Below are positions 1 through 12,251 of a DNA stretch of 64,000 bases, in pieces. The notes under the pieces were generated by a model, which worked only from the letters and a program-made list of their open reading frames with translations, made no database searches and had not been told where the DNA came from. The DNA comes from Diospyros lotus (taxonomy: Eukaryota; Streptophyta; Magnoliopsida; Ericales; Ebenaceae): positions 4,154,001 through 4,218,000 of the forward strand of contig NW_026267104.1 of assembly GCF_014633365.1 (NCBI RefSeq), in the 5' to 3' direction. Each line of letters opens with the position of its first letter. The stretch's first letter is position 1. The translations under genes were made by a program, and so were the position numbers.

Positions 1-125
1 TTCACTTAAAATGTTGAATGCACTTTTCCATTTTAGCTATATTGCCTTAATTCTATATGTACCTTCCTCATTAATCTCCCCATATTTTTTTGATGATTAG
101 TCCAAGATATTTAAAGTAATCTATT
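1..125. other. Separase intron sequence before the first retroelement
   Basis: AT-rich, non-coding DNA. The last five bases (CTATT, 121-125) are the left target-site duplication of the element that follows. It appears to be part of the intron that ends at 14289, because no exon is seen between it and that acceptor. Confidence 0.6.
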
Positions 126-455
126 TATCATGACCCTAGGAGCAATAGAGGGGTAATATTGTAATAGGATTACAACAGTTTGTTAGGAGATATTTTACAA
201 TCTGCTAGGAGCACATGAGTGCTATTATGAATTCAGTTAGCAATCAACTATGCCTATAAAAGGGCTACTTATAAGAGGATGAGATGTTATGTGAAATAAG
301 ATTTGTATCCTTTCCTTCTAATTCTCTCTATCCCTCTCTCGGTTCTCTCTGATTTCTCACTCCCTTTCTGCTAACTTCTCTCCCTCCCTTCAATTCTCTC
401 ATTCTGATTTCTCCCCTAATTCCAATCTCAACTAGATAACCTTAGGAATGTGACA
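126..455 (+). repeat. 5' LTR of the 126-13853 element
   Basis: 330 bp, matching 13532-13853 along its whole length. It starts TATCATGA where the other copy starts TGTTATGA, so the canonical TG end has mutated. It ends in TGACA. The promoter-like segment CCTATAAAAGG lies near 252. Confidence 0.88.
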
Positions 456-1245
456 ATTGGTATCAGAGTTGATCATTCCTTGGTTGTGATTCCAGCAAAC
501 TCGTAGCAATTGGGTTCCAATGTCTGAATTCCAGCGACAGTCCAAACCAACAATTCTCAGTTATTGACAAGTGAGTGCAAACGGCATTCAGATTTTGAGG
601 AATCAAGGAAGGGTCATAACCGAGAGAGCAAAGCAACTCTCGGTTTGAAATTGAGGAGTGAAGCGAAGTCAAGTGGTTTCTGGTGGAAATCTTGACGAAA
701 ACAATTAGTAGGTTCAGGCGAGAAGGAAGGAATGGTCAAAAGCGAATTTGGAACGATCATTGAACATCAATGAGTGCGATTCAATTTGGGGGAATTCTTA
801 GCTGTTTGACCTAGACGATCATTAGTCGTAAGGGACAGAAGCTGATTATAGGTTGCTGACTTGGAGGCTATTGGTTATTGTGAGGCCGTTCCTCTGTTGT
901 TAATTGAAACAATGCTAAGCAATTTTGGCGAGCTAGATTAGAGCCAAGATATTGCCAGAAATCGCTCTTGCAGGAAGTTGGACTAGAATTGACTCTCTCG
1001 ATTCCTCAAGAGGCCGCAACAGAGTAGTTCCTTGGCCGCTAACTCCTTTTTGCTCTAGTTAATCGAGTCCAGAATTAAAGGCGAAGCCAACCCAGATCTC
1101 AATGGATTCCATTTGTGTCGGATTAAGTCTAGGCTACTTCTTGAAGTAGTGGTTGAGGTGGATCCGAGTGCATTTGCTGAACTGAGGGTTAGGTGAGTAC
1201 TGGAAGCAATTAGGTTGTTACAACGGTGAGTTTTCAAGGAATTGA

Positions 1246-1740
1246 ATGGTGGAGATGGTTGAAGGACTTCTTGAAAGTGAACAACCGTTTGGGAAAACAT
1301 TCAAGAAAGAATATGAGGCAATGAGCAAAGTAATCAAGGACATTTGTAGAACGCAAGACGACTTGATGATTCTATTCTCACAGAAATTTCAAGTTAGTGT
1401 TCTTGCTGAATGCTTTTCTAAGGAGTACTCTGCTTCCATAAATCAACTTAGAGATGAATTCAATAACCTAAAGCAAAAAGGGTCTATAATGGATTATAAG
1501 GTCAAATTTGAAAAATTGAAAGCACTGATGTTTAATTCTCAACCGACCTTGAAGGAATCTTAGTTTGTGTTGAAATTCATTAATGGTTTTAACATTGCGT
1601 TGATACCTATTGTGAAAACGATGTGTCCTGCCATTGTAGAACTAGTGGCTAAGAGGACGAGGCTGCGTGAAATGGCATTGGAAGCCATTTCCAGAAAGCA
1701 TAGGCGACAACCTTATGGTTATACTGAGGGTAGCCAGTAG
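1246..1740 (+). pseudogene. Decayed gag-like frame of the LARD-like element
   Basis: An open frame runs from 1246 to a TAG at 1561. The same frame continues past that stop (FVLKFINGFN, then VELVAKRTRLREMALEAI) to about 1740. The pattern QLRDEFNNLKQKGSIMDYKV followed by a second helical block resembles the Retrotrans_gag domain of gypsy-type elements. No zinc knuckle or protease follows. The part around MILFSQKFQVSVLAECF resembles [16 protein letters not shown] in the 53893-54909 frame, which suggests common descent. Confidence 0.55.
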
Positions 1741-2250
1741 AATTGAGGTACTCCTAAGACTACTGAGGCCCTAAGATTAGGACTGGTTATTGCAAGAAGT
1801 GAGGAAAGACCTGAAATGGAGCAGGCCATTCAGGTTGACAAGGGAAGAAGGGTAGCTATTAGAGGAATTATTGAGGCTCTAACAAAGGACAAATCCGTTG
1901 AAATGAATCCTATTACAATTGCCTAGAAATCTGAAGGATGACCAATAAATCATGATGAAGTAGCATGGGAGCAAAACATTGATTCATTGGTGATGCTAGC
2001 TAATAGTTAGGCCGAAGATGAGATGAACCAGGTGTCAGATCTTGCAATAATGATTGGAGTTTCTTTAGATCATATTGGCCAAGTTGGTACCTACTTTTTT
2101 GTCTTCTTTCCACAGCTAAATAGGAGTGTCGTCAAACTTTTGATTCATGGGGGAGATAAGATTGAGCTTGGCCACGAGCTACAATTACCCTTTGTGAATT
2201 GGGTTGTTGCAAACCAAAACTCATTTTCCAAACGTTATGAAATATCATAT

Positions 2251-2302
<52 letters not shown>

Positions 2303-2581
2303 TTCTAATCATTCGATGTCCTTTCCCAAAAGGGTGGAAGAGTTAATATACTCACTCGGTGGGGTCGGAATCTCGCACACTCAAGCGGTTACAATCGATT
2401 GCCTTGTCCTTTTCCCTTACAGATTCTCTTATCTTTTCCTAAGGCCTTACACGTGGCTTGACATCTTAACTGATTGGTAGCTGGAATGAAAATATAGTAA
2501 TGGAAATACGCAACTACAATGTAGCAGAAAATTAACCATGCTAAAAGTAAAAATTTAAAAGATAGCAGCAGGTCCGTGACA
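2251..2581 (-). repeat. 3' LTR of the gypsy element, shortened
   Basis: 331 bp against 446 bp for the other LTR. Between the terminal TGT and the GA repeat it lacks about 115 bp that the other copy has. The duplication CATAT still abuts it, so the loss followed insertion or happened during reverse transcription. A (GA)n run occupies about 2253-2297. Confidence 0.85.
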
Positions 2582-2607
2582 ACTTTCCCCCCTTGAAACG
2601 TTTCTTG

Positions 2608-3240
2608 TCAAGAAATGCTAGGGAGGCTTGCAGCTCTTGGAAAATGTTGCAGTAAGCTCAGAAGGTACTCCCAGGTGTTGCCGTGGGTGCCCTCTTGCCC
2701 CCATTTCACCGAAACTTGAATGAGGGGAATCCCTTGGTTGTAAATCACTCTCCTGTCCATGATAGCCTCTGGTTCCTTCTGTTCATCCTTCTCTTTCTCC
2801 TTAGGCAGTGTGGGCAAAGCTAAGTTGACTTGCTCGATCCTGGTGGATCTCTTGAGAAGAGATACATGAAAAACCTGATGTATGTTAGTACCTTCCGGTA
2901 GCTGAAGCTTGTAGGCCACTTTGCCTATTTTGTCTGTTATGGTGAACGACCCAAAGTACTTAGGGCTTAATTTAGTGATTGGCCTTTGGCTGATGGACTT
3001 CAAATGCTGGTATCTGAGCCGCAAGTATACTTGCTCACCCACCTCAAACTCTCGGTCGCTTCTCTTTCTATCCGCGAGTTGTTTCATCCTGTTCCTAGCA
3101 GAGGCTAACTCTTGTTTTAGTTGTTGCATCACTTCCCCCCGCTGTTGCAGGTAGTCATCCACTGATAGCTTTGTAAACGACCCTCCTATAGCTGGTAGCA
3201 GCGGGGGTTTAAACCCATACAATGCTTCAAAGGGAGACAT
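2608..3240 (-). pseudogene. Gypsy integrase C-terminal part
   Basis: Begins MSPFEALYGFKPPLLPAI, the end of the integrase core. It continues through FEVGEQVYLRL and KLSPKYFGSF to HQVFHVSLLKR. The last part, VSVKWGQEGTHGNTWE, matches the chromodomain-like tail of plant chromoviruses. It is separated from the upstream integrase block by stops at 3241-3486. Confidence 0.8.
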
Positions 3241-3486
3241 CTTTAAGGCTGTGTGGTATGTGGAATTATACCACCATTGGGCTAAGGGCAGCCACCTATG
3301 CTAGTGTTTAGGCTGCATGATACACGTACATCTCAAGTAGGTTTCTAGTACTTGATTAACTCGTTCCGTCTACCTATCCGTTTGTGGATGGTAGGCTGTT
3401 GACATATTGAGCCGAATTCCCATTGATCCCATAAGCTCTTGCCAAAAACGGCTTGTAAGCACTTTGTCACGATCTGAAATAATGGC

Positions 3487-4512
3487 TTATGGCACTCCAT
3501 ACTGGGACACAATCCTGTCAATGAACAACCGGGCCACCTCCTTGGTCGTGTACGGGTGAGCTAATCTAATAAACTGAGCAAATTTGGTAAACCTATCGAC
3601 CACCACCATAACGCTGTCTTTTCCTTCTAACTTAGGCATTCCTTCGACAAAGTCCATGGCTATGCTAATCCATGCTCTGTCCGGTATAGGCAGAGGTTGT
3701 AAGAGACCCGGGTAGGAAACATTTTCCAGCTCGCACCTCTTGCATATATCGCATGCTAACACAAACTTCTTGACATCCCTCCTCAAGTTGGGCCAATAGA
3801 ATTTATGTTTAACCCTCAGGTAGGTATTTTGAATACCAGAGTGTCCACCCACTAGTGACTCATGTAGAGTCTGCAATATTTTTTGTTTGAGGTTTCCTCT
3901 ATCCCTAATGACAAGTGGTTGGTTCATAAGAGACTGAAAAGTGGTTGGGGCGTTGGTGAGCCCAAAGGGCATCACCAAGAACTCAAAGTGTCCATGATGG
4001 GTCCTAAAAGCAGTTTTATGGGTATCTTCAGGCTTCATCTTGATCTGATGGTAACTGGATCGAAGATCCAACTTGGAAAAAATGGTTGCATTGTGTAGTT
4101 CATCCATGAGATCTTCTACTAGGGGTATCGGGAACTTGTCTTTTATGGTTATGGCGTTTAATTGGCGATAATCCACACAAAAGTGCCAGGTTTTATCTTT
4201 CTGTTTGACTAAAAGCACTGGTGAGGCGAATGGGCTATGGCTAGGCCTTACGAAGGATTGGTTTATCATTTCCCTCACCATTTTTTCGATTTCTGATTTT
4301 TGGGTTGGCGAATATCTATAGGCCCTGATGTTTATGGGTTCGAAATTTGGCTTAAGATTGATGGAATGGTCCAGGTTGCGGGAAGGTGGTAAGGTGTTAG
4401 GTTTAGCAAACAGGTTCCTAAATTCAATAAGCAGTTCATCAATAAGGTGATGAGAGTGTACTTGGTCAATCTTTCCGTGTGTGCTGCTGGTAACTAAGTT
4501 TAGTTCACCCAT
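3487..4512 (-). pseudogene. Gypsy reverse transcriptase fused to integrase by deletion
   Basis: The frame opens with the protease-RT linker and the RT fingers: [35 protein letters not shown] and [13 protein letters not shown]. After FQSLMNQ (near 3919) it passes straight into [35 protein letters not shown] and the integrase zinc domain with CDICKRCE, then [20 protein letters not shown], the start of the catalytic core. The RT palm with YxDD, the thumb and all RNase H are missing, yet the joint is in frame. A stop follows at 3486. Confidence 0.85.
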
Positions 4513-4524
4513 CGCTAGCTTCTC

Positions 4525-5241
4525 CTATCCTTCTTTCGCAGCTACCATTGAAAATAATTGAGCCAGCTTGCTCCAGTTATTCTTGAAGGCTTTATGCAAC
4601 CTCTTCTCGGTTATCAGCTTGCATGTTCCAATCTCCCTTCCTCCTTTTAATGTCATCATCTTTCCTCCTTTATCAAAGGAGACTTCCATCCGATTGAAGT
4701 TGAAACTTATGGGGCTCACCCCTTTCATCCAATCAACCCCAAGCACCATGTCACAACCTCCCAATTGCAACAATCTAAGGTCAACTTCGAAACCTTCTCC
4801 TTGCATCTCCCACTTAAACCCATAACAAGTCGAATTGCTCAGCATCTTGCCCCCATCTGCTACTGTCACACTCATGGGCTGGGTATTAAAGAGTGGGCAC
4901 TTCAGTTTTCTAGCGGTTTCCCCATCCAGGAAGCTATGGGTCCTCTCGCTATCTATTAAGATCAGCAAGCTCTTATCCTTCACTCTCCCTTCCACCTTGA
5001 TTATCTTATTTTCGGTCACTCCTTTTAGTGCATGAAACGATATCTCTCCATTATTCTCATTCCCAGAGTCCTCATCTTCTTCAATTCCATCTCCTTCCTC
5101 TTCTTCTACTGCTTCTGAGTTGCCCTCTAAAAGAAGAAGTTGGTGCCTACATTGATGCCCTAAAAAATACTTGTCTCCGCACCTGAAGCACAAGTCGGGC
5201 AGTCTCCTTTGATCATTGTTCCTACCACTTGGTTGGGGCAT
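4525..5241 (-). pseudogene. Gypsy zinc knuckle and aspartic protease
   Basis: A zinc knuckle, CFRCGDKYFLGHQC, is followed by an acidic linker and a retroviral-type protease fold. The protease active site reads LIDSERTHSF where the family has D-S-G-A-T, so the glycine and alanine beside the catalytic Asp are replaced. The protease is very likely inactive. Confidence 0.78.
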
Positions 5242-5523
5242 CCTTGGGGGCCTAATTTCGGTATTGCCTCCTGTCCACTCACGGCTTTCTCCTTTCCCAC
5301 CTTGGTGGGAGGGCCCTGCTGTCAGAGCTTTAGTTTGTTGCCTCTATTTTTTCATCAATGCCTCCACTACCATCTCTTGTAACCTGGCACTCTCCACTGC
5401 TTGTTCCATAGTTCGAGGTTGGATCATCTTAACCATTGGTCTTAAATCGTCGCTAAGACCACTCAAAAAACTGGACACAAAGTATGCTTCGGACAGGTGC
5501 AGGTCTTGACTACTCATGAGAGA

Positions 5524-6240
5524 TCACAGCTCCTCAAATCTTTTCAAGTAGGTTTTCAGCTCACCCACTTGCTCGAGTTTGTTAAATTCTTCAATAATGT
5601 TGGTCATACTACGTTTCCCAAATCTCTCACACAGCTTCTCGATAAACTCTCCCCACGTAGGCTGACCCCTCTCACTGACCCAACCTTGGTACCACGCATC
5701 CACGACATCATCAAAGTAGGCAGTTGCTAAGGCAACTCTCCGACCCTCTAGTATGTCATACCATTCAAACATTCTTTCACACTTTCGCACCCACCAACAG
5801 GGGTTGTCACCTTCAAAAACAGGTATCTCCATTCGGGACATGGGGAAACCTGTTTGTTGGCAATGTCCTTGCTCATCACATCCCCTATCCTGCATCATTC
5901 CTACCCCCTCGTCTTGACCATTCCCTATATCAGGAGTTACATGCCTGATATGACCTCCATTGTGACGTAAGAGAGGTTTTGCTCTATCTCGGGGAGGAAA
6001 GTCTGGGGCCAAACTGACTGGGTTTTGACGTGTGAACATCAACATGAACTGTTGAAGTTGGTTACCCAATTCTTCCCTCGTCTGTGCCATCTCTTCGCGC
6101 ATTTGAGCTAGCGTTTCGCCCAGCTTCTGATCAACTGCCATGATCGCCTCGTGGTTATGAGCATTTCCCAGCTCGAGCTGGTCTACTCGCCTCTGGACCT
6201 TGGTTATGGACGAGCTGACCTGTTGCAGTTGAGTCTCCAT
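5524..6240 (-). pseudogene. Gypsy gag, N-terminal part
   Basis: Frame of 238 codons from the ATG at 6240. It has a coiled-coil-like start rich in Gln and Glu, then the core gag block RMEIPVFEGDNPCWWVRKCE, FDDVVDAWYQGW and LCERFGKRS, typical of plant gypsy (Tat/CRM-like) gag. It ends at a stop inside the domain. The rest of gag up to the zinc knuckle is in other frames (5242-5520). Confidence 0.8.
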
Positions 6241-6311
6241 GTTTTTCGTGCGGGTTCCTTCCGCTATGAGTTAGCGACAATCTTGGCTTGGAATTGAGCT
6301 CTGATACCAAT

Positions 6312-6431
6312 TTGTCACGGTGTGACAAAGGGAATTCCTTGAATTAGTTTGATTCAAGGGTGAACAGAAGTAAAGAGGGAGGAATGAGGAGCAGAGATGC
6401 AAGATAGGGAGGAGAATAGGAGAACATAGAG

Positions 6432-6462
<31 letters not shown>

Positions 6463-6757
6463 TAATGGAGAAATAAAGTTCTGATCATTCGATGTCCTCT
6501 CCCAAAAGGGTGGAAGAGTTAATATACTCACTCGATGGGGTCGAAATCTTGCCCACTCAAGCGGTTACAACAGATTGCCTTGTCCTTTTCCCTAATAGAT
6601 TCTCTTGTCTTTTCCTAAGGCCTTACATGTGGCCTGACATCCTAACCGATTGCTAGTTGGAATGGAAATATAGTAACGAAAATAAGCAACTACAATGTAG
6701 CAGAAAATTAACCACGCTAAAAGCAAAAATTTAAAAGATAGCAGCAGGTCCGTGACA
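6312..6757 (-). repeat. 5' LTR of the gypsy element
   Basis: 446 bp, with ends TGTCACGG and CGTGACA. It contains a (GA)n run at about 6436-6461. It matches 2300-2581 closely in its last 280 bp. Confidence 0.88.
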
Positions 6758-6762
6758 CATAT

Positions 6763-7459
6763 GTTTATTAGAGAGCAATTTGGTATGGGGCAGGAATAAA
6801 GGTAGAGCATAGGTAGAAGGTGGTAGAGCTTTTGTCTTAGTTGGGCTCTTTGCATCTTCCGTCATCCGAAAGAAAGTAAAAAAGGGTGGTAATAAGACGA
6901 CAACTTTGGTAGGAACTCAATCTTACAGAAGCGATTGTAAATAGATTGCATGCAATAAGACTAAGGTTCTGCATAGTTGCAGACCAGCACCTTCTTAGGT
7001 TATAAAGTGTCCTTCCTGTTGACAGGCTTATAGGCTTACATGCAAGGCACTTGATGAGCTGTCATAGTTCTTCAGCTATTTAAGAGTGGAAAAGTGAGTA
7101 CCATGTGTTTGTTGATGGCCTAATGCGACCAACTGAGGGATATCATAGTGATTTGCCTTTTCATATATATTCAAGGAAGGAGAATAATCCCGCATCAATT
7201 TTGGAAGGGATAATGCTCGCTATGACTACCTGCTTCATCAAATATGGACTAGTGATTACCAATCAATTCTTCTAGGTATTGTTGGGTTCAGCCTTACCTT
7301 GGAGATAACGATTCAACAGTCTCCATTGGATATTAGACCATTTCGATATGATGGAAGTACTAGTGTACTAGTTTGTTCTAGAGGAGTTGGCATTACTGGA
7401 AGAATGCATGGAACTAGTCGTTGAGCTGTGGGAGTAGAACATTAGGGGTGAACATAGTA
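6763..7459 (+). other. Internal segment of the LARD-like element between guests
   Basis: About 700 bp belonging to the 126-13853 element, bounded by the gypsy duplication and the copia duplication. Short open stretches such as 7090-7275 are interrupted by stops. I recognise no domain. Confidence 0.6.
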
Positions 7460-7464
7460 ATTGC

Positions 7465-7767
7465 TGTTGGAGAATCCTAGCAACAAGAGGAGACTAATCT
7501 GATGAAGAATAAATGATCAAAAGCAGTGAAGATAAAACTCCTAAAAAATCAGGATAGATAATAGGAAAAGATAGGAGTAAAAAGTAGTAATTATCTTGAT
7601 TAATTTGTACTCTAAATCTGTTGTATTTTATCTCCTAATTAGTAGGACTAGATAACATAGAAACTTGTACAAGTAGAGTTCCTATCCTTGAATGAAAGTA
7701 TCAAGATTTTTCATCTTATTGCTCGATCCAAATCTTAGGTTCCTGGTTTAGGAACCGATTGTGTTCA
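7465..7767 (+). repeat. 5' LTR of the plus-strand copia element
   Basis: 303 bp, nearly identical to 12252-12554. Its last base touches the primer-binding site. Confidence 0.92.
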
Positions 7768-7811
7768 TGGTATCAGAGTTCAGTTTATAATAACCAAGAC
7801 TCTCGATCAAC

Positions 7812-10800
7812 ATGGCTGGTATCAATCCAGCAACCCCAGCTCCTACGATAGAGGAATCCTCTCGTAACTCAGTCCCTCAACCATCGATTACACAGGCAAC
7901 CATGACTCCTGCCAACATTCTCACCATGGATAACCAGACGTTGCAGTTTACATAGCACAAGTTAAACCGAAGAAACTTCAGGGAATGGTTTCAGTCCGTG
8001 ACCCTGGTGATCAAAGGCAAAGGAAAGTTCAGTTACCTCACTGGGGCGATCCCAACTCCTCCAGAAGAGTCAACCGAATACCAGCGATGGGAAGTGGAAA
8101 ACTCTATTCTTATGGCATGGGTGATCAACTCAATGGAATCAAAGATAGGCTGGACCTATCTATTCTACAAGACTGCAAAAGAGGTATGGGATGCAGTCCA
8201 AGAATTATACTCTGATCTTGAAAATACAACCCAGTGTTTTTAGATCAGAGCAGCTATTAGGACTACAAAACAAGGTGGTCTAGGGGTCACAGAATACTAC
8301 AACAACCTAGAAGAGCTGTGGCAAGAGATGGACTTGTTCTATGATCCAAAGTGGGAGTGCTCGGGTGACAGTCAAAAGTACAACTGAATGTTGGAGAAAG
8401 AGCGGGTGTTTGACTTCCTCCAAGGCCTGAATTCAGACTTGGATGAAGTAAGAGGTTGACTTCTAGGGATCAAACCATTGCCAACTATCAGAGAAGTGTT
8501 TGCGGAACTCAGAAGAGAGGAAAGTAGGAGACGAGTTATGCTGACTCAACCAGAACTAAATATCGGTTTTGCACTTGCTGCATCTAAGAGGGAAGAAGGC
8601 TCTAAGGCCAAACAGTGGTGTGAACACTGTAACAAACCCTATCATACGAAGCAAACATGCTGGAAGCTTCATGGAAAGCCACCAAACTGGCAACCAAGGG
8701 GCAAGAAGGAGAAGGAAAGACCAGCATATGTGGCTGCAAGTATTCAGAATACAACAACAAGTGCTCAGACAACAGAAAAGGGTATGGGGTTAAATCTTAC
8801 AGCTGATCAGGTGGAGTTTTTACAGCAATTGTTAAATGGCACCCATATTTCAAAGGAATCGTATGGAATTATAGCCAACACATCAATGCCTGTAGCACAA
8901 AGAGGTAATTCAGTGGTCTCCTTAACTACTAGAAGAATGAGTGAGTGTTATTGGATTGTAGATACCGGAGCATCCGATCATATGACCGGATCTACTACCA
9001 TACTAAAAAATTTTCAGGTGAAAGAGAAGGAACTAACGGTTTTAATGGCAGATGGAACCGTATCCTCCGTTAAGGGAAGAGGAAGTGTGTGTGTGGCTAG
9101 TTTAAATCTTGCTTCAGTTTTGTATGTGCCAAATTTAAAATATAGTTTGCTATCAGTGAGTAAACTCACTAAGGATTTGGATTGCATTGTAACTTTCTTC
9201 CCCTCATATTGTATTTTTCAGGATCGGTCCATGGAGAAGATGATTGGCAGTGCTGAGGAAAAAGATGGTCTTTATTGGATAGTGGACAACAAGCCTCTTC
9301 CTAGTCAGTTAGCTCTTAGTTTTTTTCTTTTAGTTAGCTTGAATTTTGAAATTTTGTTAGGGCATAGACGCCTTGGTCACCCCAGTTCTCAATATTTGAA
9401 ACACCTATACCCTGATTTATTCATCAATAAAAACAATTTGGTACTCAATTGTGATCATTGTATTCTTGCCAAACAAACTCATGGTTCTCATCAACCAAAA
9501 CCATATACTCCTTCCAAACCATTTTACTTGATCCATAGTGATATTTGGGGACTAGCTACGGTTCCAAACTTGAGTGGTGCTAGATGGTTTGTGACCTTCA
9601 TAGATGACCACACAAGAGTATGTTGGGTATACCTAATGAAAGAAAAATTTGAGGTTTGTGCAATTTTTCAGAACTTCCACAAGTTGATTCTAAACTTATT
9701 TTAGTCCTTTATTTGCATTCTTAGGACTAATAATGGCTGAGAATATTTTTCATACCCTTTCACTCAATACCTCACCACAAATGGAATCTTACATCAAAGT
9801 ACATGTCCCTATACACTCTAACAAAACGGAGTGGCTGAAAAAAAGAATCGTCATTTGCTTGAAGTAGCTAGAGCCCTAATGTTTACTAGTTCAACTCCAA
9901 ACAAATATTGGGGTGAAGCTGTCCTAACAGCCTCTTACTTGATCAATAGGCTGCCAACCAAAGTTCTAAAATATCAAACTCCATTGCACAACCTCATGTC
10001 TATCTTTCCTCATGTTAGGATATTCAATATTCTTCCCCCAAAAGTCTTCGGATGTGTGGTGTATGTCTACCAAACAAACCCTAATCGCCATAAACTAGAA
10101 CCCAAGGCATTCAAGTGTATATTTATTGGGTACTGACCTACACAAAAGGGTTACAAGTGTTATTGTCCTACATCACAAAAATTCTTTCTTTTATGATGTA
10201 ACATTTGATGAAACTAAATTCTACCACTCTAGTAATCAATCACAAACAGGGGAAAACCATTGGGATCTTACTGTTTTAATACCAATCATCCTACCTATTT
10301 CCTCTTCTATTCCAAGAGAAGATCCGATTCAACCAGATACTGTTGATTGTTCTCAACCAGCCACCTACAACCCAAATAACCTCGAATTGCTACCTGCCTC
10401 AAGCCCTAAACCTATTCATCCATCATCAGAACTAGTGGAGGAGATTGATATAGAAGGAGACTTGAGTCCTGAAAAACCTATTAAGGTATATTCAAGGAGA
10501 CAAAAACAACCGGATCCTCAAATCAGCCAATTGTTAGAACCAAGGATAGGTCCACCAAGTGAAGAAAACATCGACTTGAATTTGCCAATTGCCATCGGGA
10601 AAGGGGTAAGGTCCTGTGCAAAACATCCAATATCAAATTACCTAACCTATTCCAAGTTATCTCCTCAGTTTAAAGCTTTCACTACAACCATAGATGGAGT
10701 GTCTATCCCAGGCAATATACAAGAAGCTCTGAGAGATCCAAACTAGAAAAAGGCTGTGATGGAAGAAATGAAGGCATTGGAGAGCAATCAAACATGGGAA

Positions 10801-12237
10801 CTGGTTGATATACCCAAAACAAAGAAGATTATAGGTTGCAAATGGGTTTTCACCATCAAGTACAAATCAGATGGAAGTATAGACCGCTATAAAGCAAGGC
10901 TAGTTGCCCAAGGGTACTCTCAAACCCATGGGATAGATTATGAGGAAACTTTTGCTCTGGTAGCAAAACTAAATTCAATTAGGGTGCTTCTATCTATTGC
11001 TGTAAATTTAGACTGGGAGTTGTTTCAATTTGACATCAAGAATGCATTCCTACATGGTGAGTTGGAAGAGGAAGTATATATGAAGATTCCACCCAGTTTT
11101 GAGGATCAAGAAGAGATTGGCAAGGTATGCAAATTACATAAATCTCTTTATGGTTTGAAACAATCCCCTAGAGCATGGTTTAAGAAGTTCGGCTCAACTT
11201 TGAAACAATTTGGCTATAAGCAAAGTGAGGCCGACCATACTCTATTTATTAAAACTAGAGATGGAAAAAGATGCATCTTAATAGTATATATGGACGACAT
11301 TATCATTATAAGGGATGATATTGATGAAATGGCAGCCCTAAAACAGAGACTAAAAGAAGAGTTTGAGGTAAAAGACTTGGTAAAAATGAAATTCTTTCTA
11401 GGGATGGAAGTAGCAAGGAGCAAAGAAGGCATGATAATATCCCAGAGAAAGTATACTCTTGATCTTCTAAAAGAAACAGGAATGCTTGGGTGCAAACCAA
11501 GATATACTCCACTAGAAAGAAATTGGAAGTATGAAAAAAGAGATGATGATCCAACAGTCGACAAGGGAAAGTATCAATAGTTAGTTGGAAGATTAATTTA
11601 TCTCTCCTTAACACGACCAGACATAGCTTATTCGGTGAGCATCATAACTCAGTTTATGCATGCTCCAACTCAATAACATTTGACAGCTGTTTATCACATT
11701 TTAAGATACCTAAAAGGCACACCAAGGAAAGGATTGATGTTCCAAAAGACTAATGAAAGAGGTGTTGAAGGTTTTTCCGATGCAGATTGGGCAGGCTCAG
11801 TAACTGGCAGTCGGTCTACATCAGGCTTCTATACAAAGTTATGGGGAAACTTAGTTACATGGAGAAGTAAGAAGTTAATCATTGTGGCAAGAAGTAGTGC
11901 AGAAGCAGAATTTAGGGTAGTTGCCCAAGGGATTTGTGAACTAATTTGGGTAGTGAGACTAATGGAGGATCTACAAATGCCTCTAACCAGACCAACGAGG
12001 CTATATTGTGATAGCAAATCGGCCATAAGCATTGTCAACAACCTGGTGCAACATGGTAGAATGAAGCATGTTCGGATTGATCGAAGTTTCATCCAACGAG
12101 AAATTAAAGAGGGAGATATAAGGCTGATATATATTCCCACAGTAGATCAAGTAGCAGATGTTCTCACAAAATCTATGGTAAGACCAGGCTTCGAGACTCT
12201 CATTAACAAGTTAGGAATGAGAGATATCTATTCCTAG
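7812..12237 (+). pseudogene. Copia gag-pol polyprotein, degenerate
   Basis: The ATG at 7812 opens MAGINPATPAP. Gag follows, with in-frame stops at 7953, 8241, 8385 and 8457. Then comes an intact zinc knuckle (CEHCNKPYHTKQTC), protease WIVDTGASDHMTG (near 8955), GAG-pre-integrase HRRLGHPSSQYL, and integrase with HSDIWG. The second integrase acidic residue is lost (LRTNNG, canonical T-D-N-G). NGVAEKKNRH near 9830 keeps the third. Near 10190 the frame shifts by one base. RT runs from 10756 with [24 protein letters not shown] and an intact active site YMDDI (near 11288). RNase H has FSDADWAG (near 11775) and ends at 12237. Confidence 0.9.
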
Positions 12238-12251
12238 GCTTGAGGGGGGGG

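Larger units (their letters stand above)
2251..6757 (-). mobile_element. Ty3/gypsy-type LTR retrotransposon with RT/RNase H deletion
   Basis: Minus-strand element with 5' LTR 6312-6757 and 3' LTR 2251-2581. The flanking duplication is CATAT (2246-2250 and 6758-6762). The primer site reads TTGGTATCAGAGCTC on the minus strand just below 6312. The purine tract is the complement of the C-rich stretch at 2582-2597. Coding order gag, zinc knuckle and protease, RT, integrase is gypsy order. The element is only 4.5 kb because RT breaks off before its catalytic motif and joins directly to integrase; RNase H is absent. Stops separate the coding blocks, so it is dead. Confidence 0.9.

Noticed and set aside
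463..672. Short minus-strand open frame in the retroelement leader
   Set aside because: Lies antisense in the primer-site and leader region of an LTR element, has no domain, and its counterpart region in the sister element is not open.
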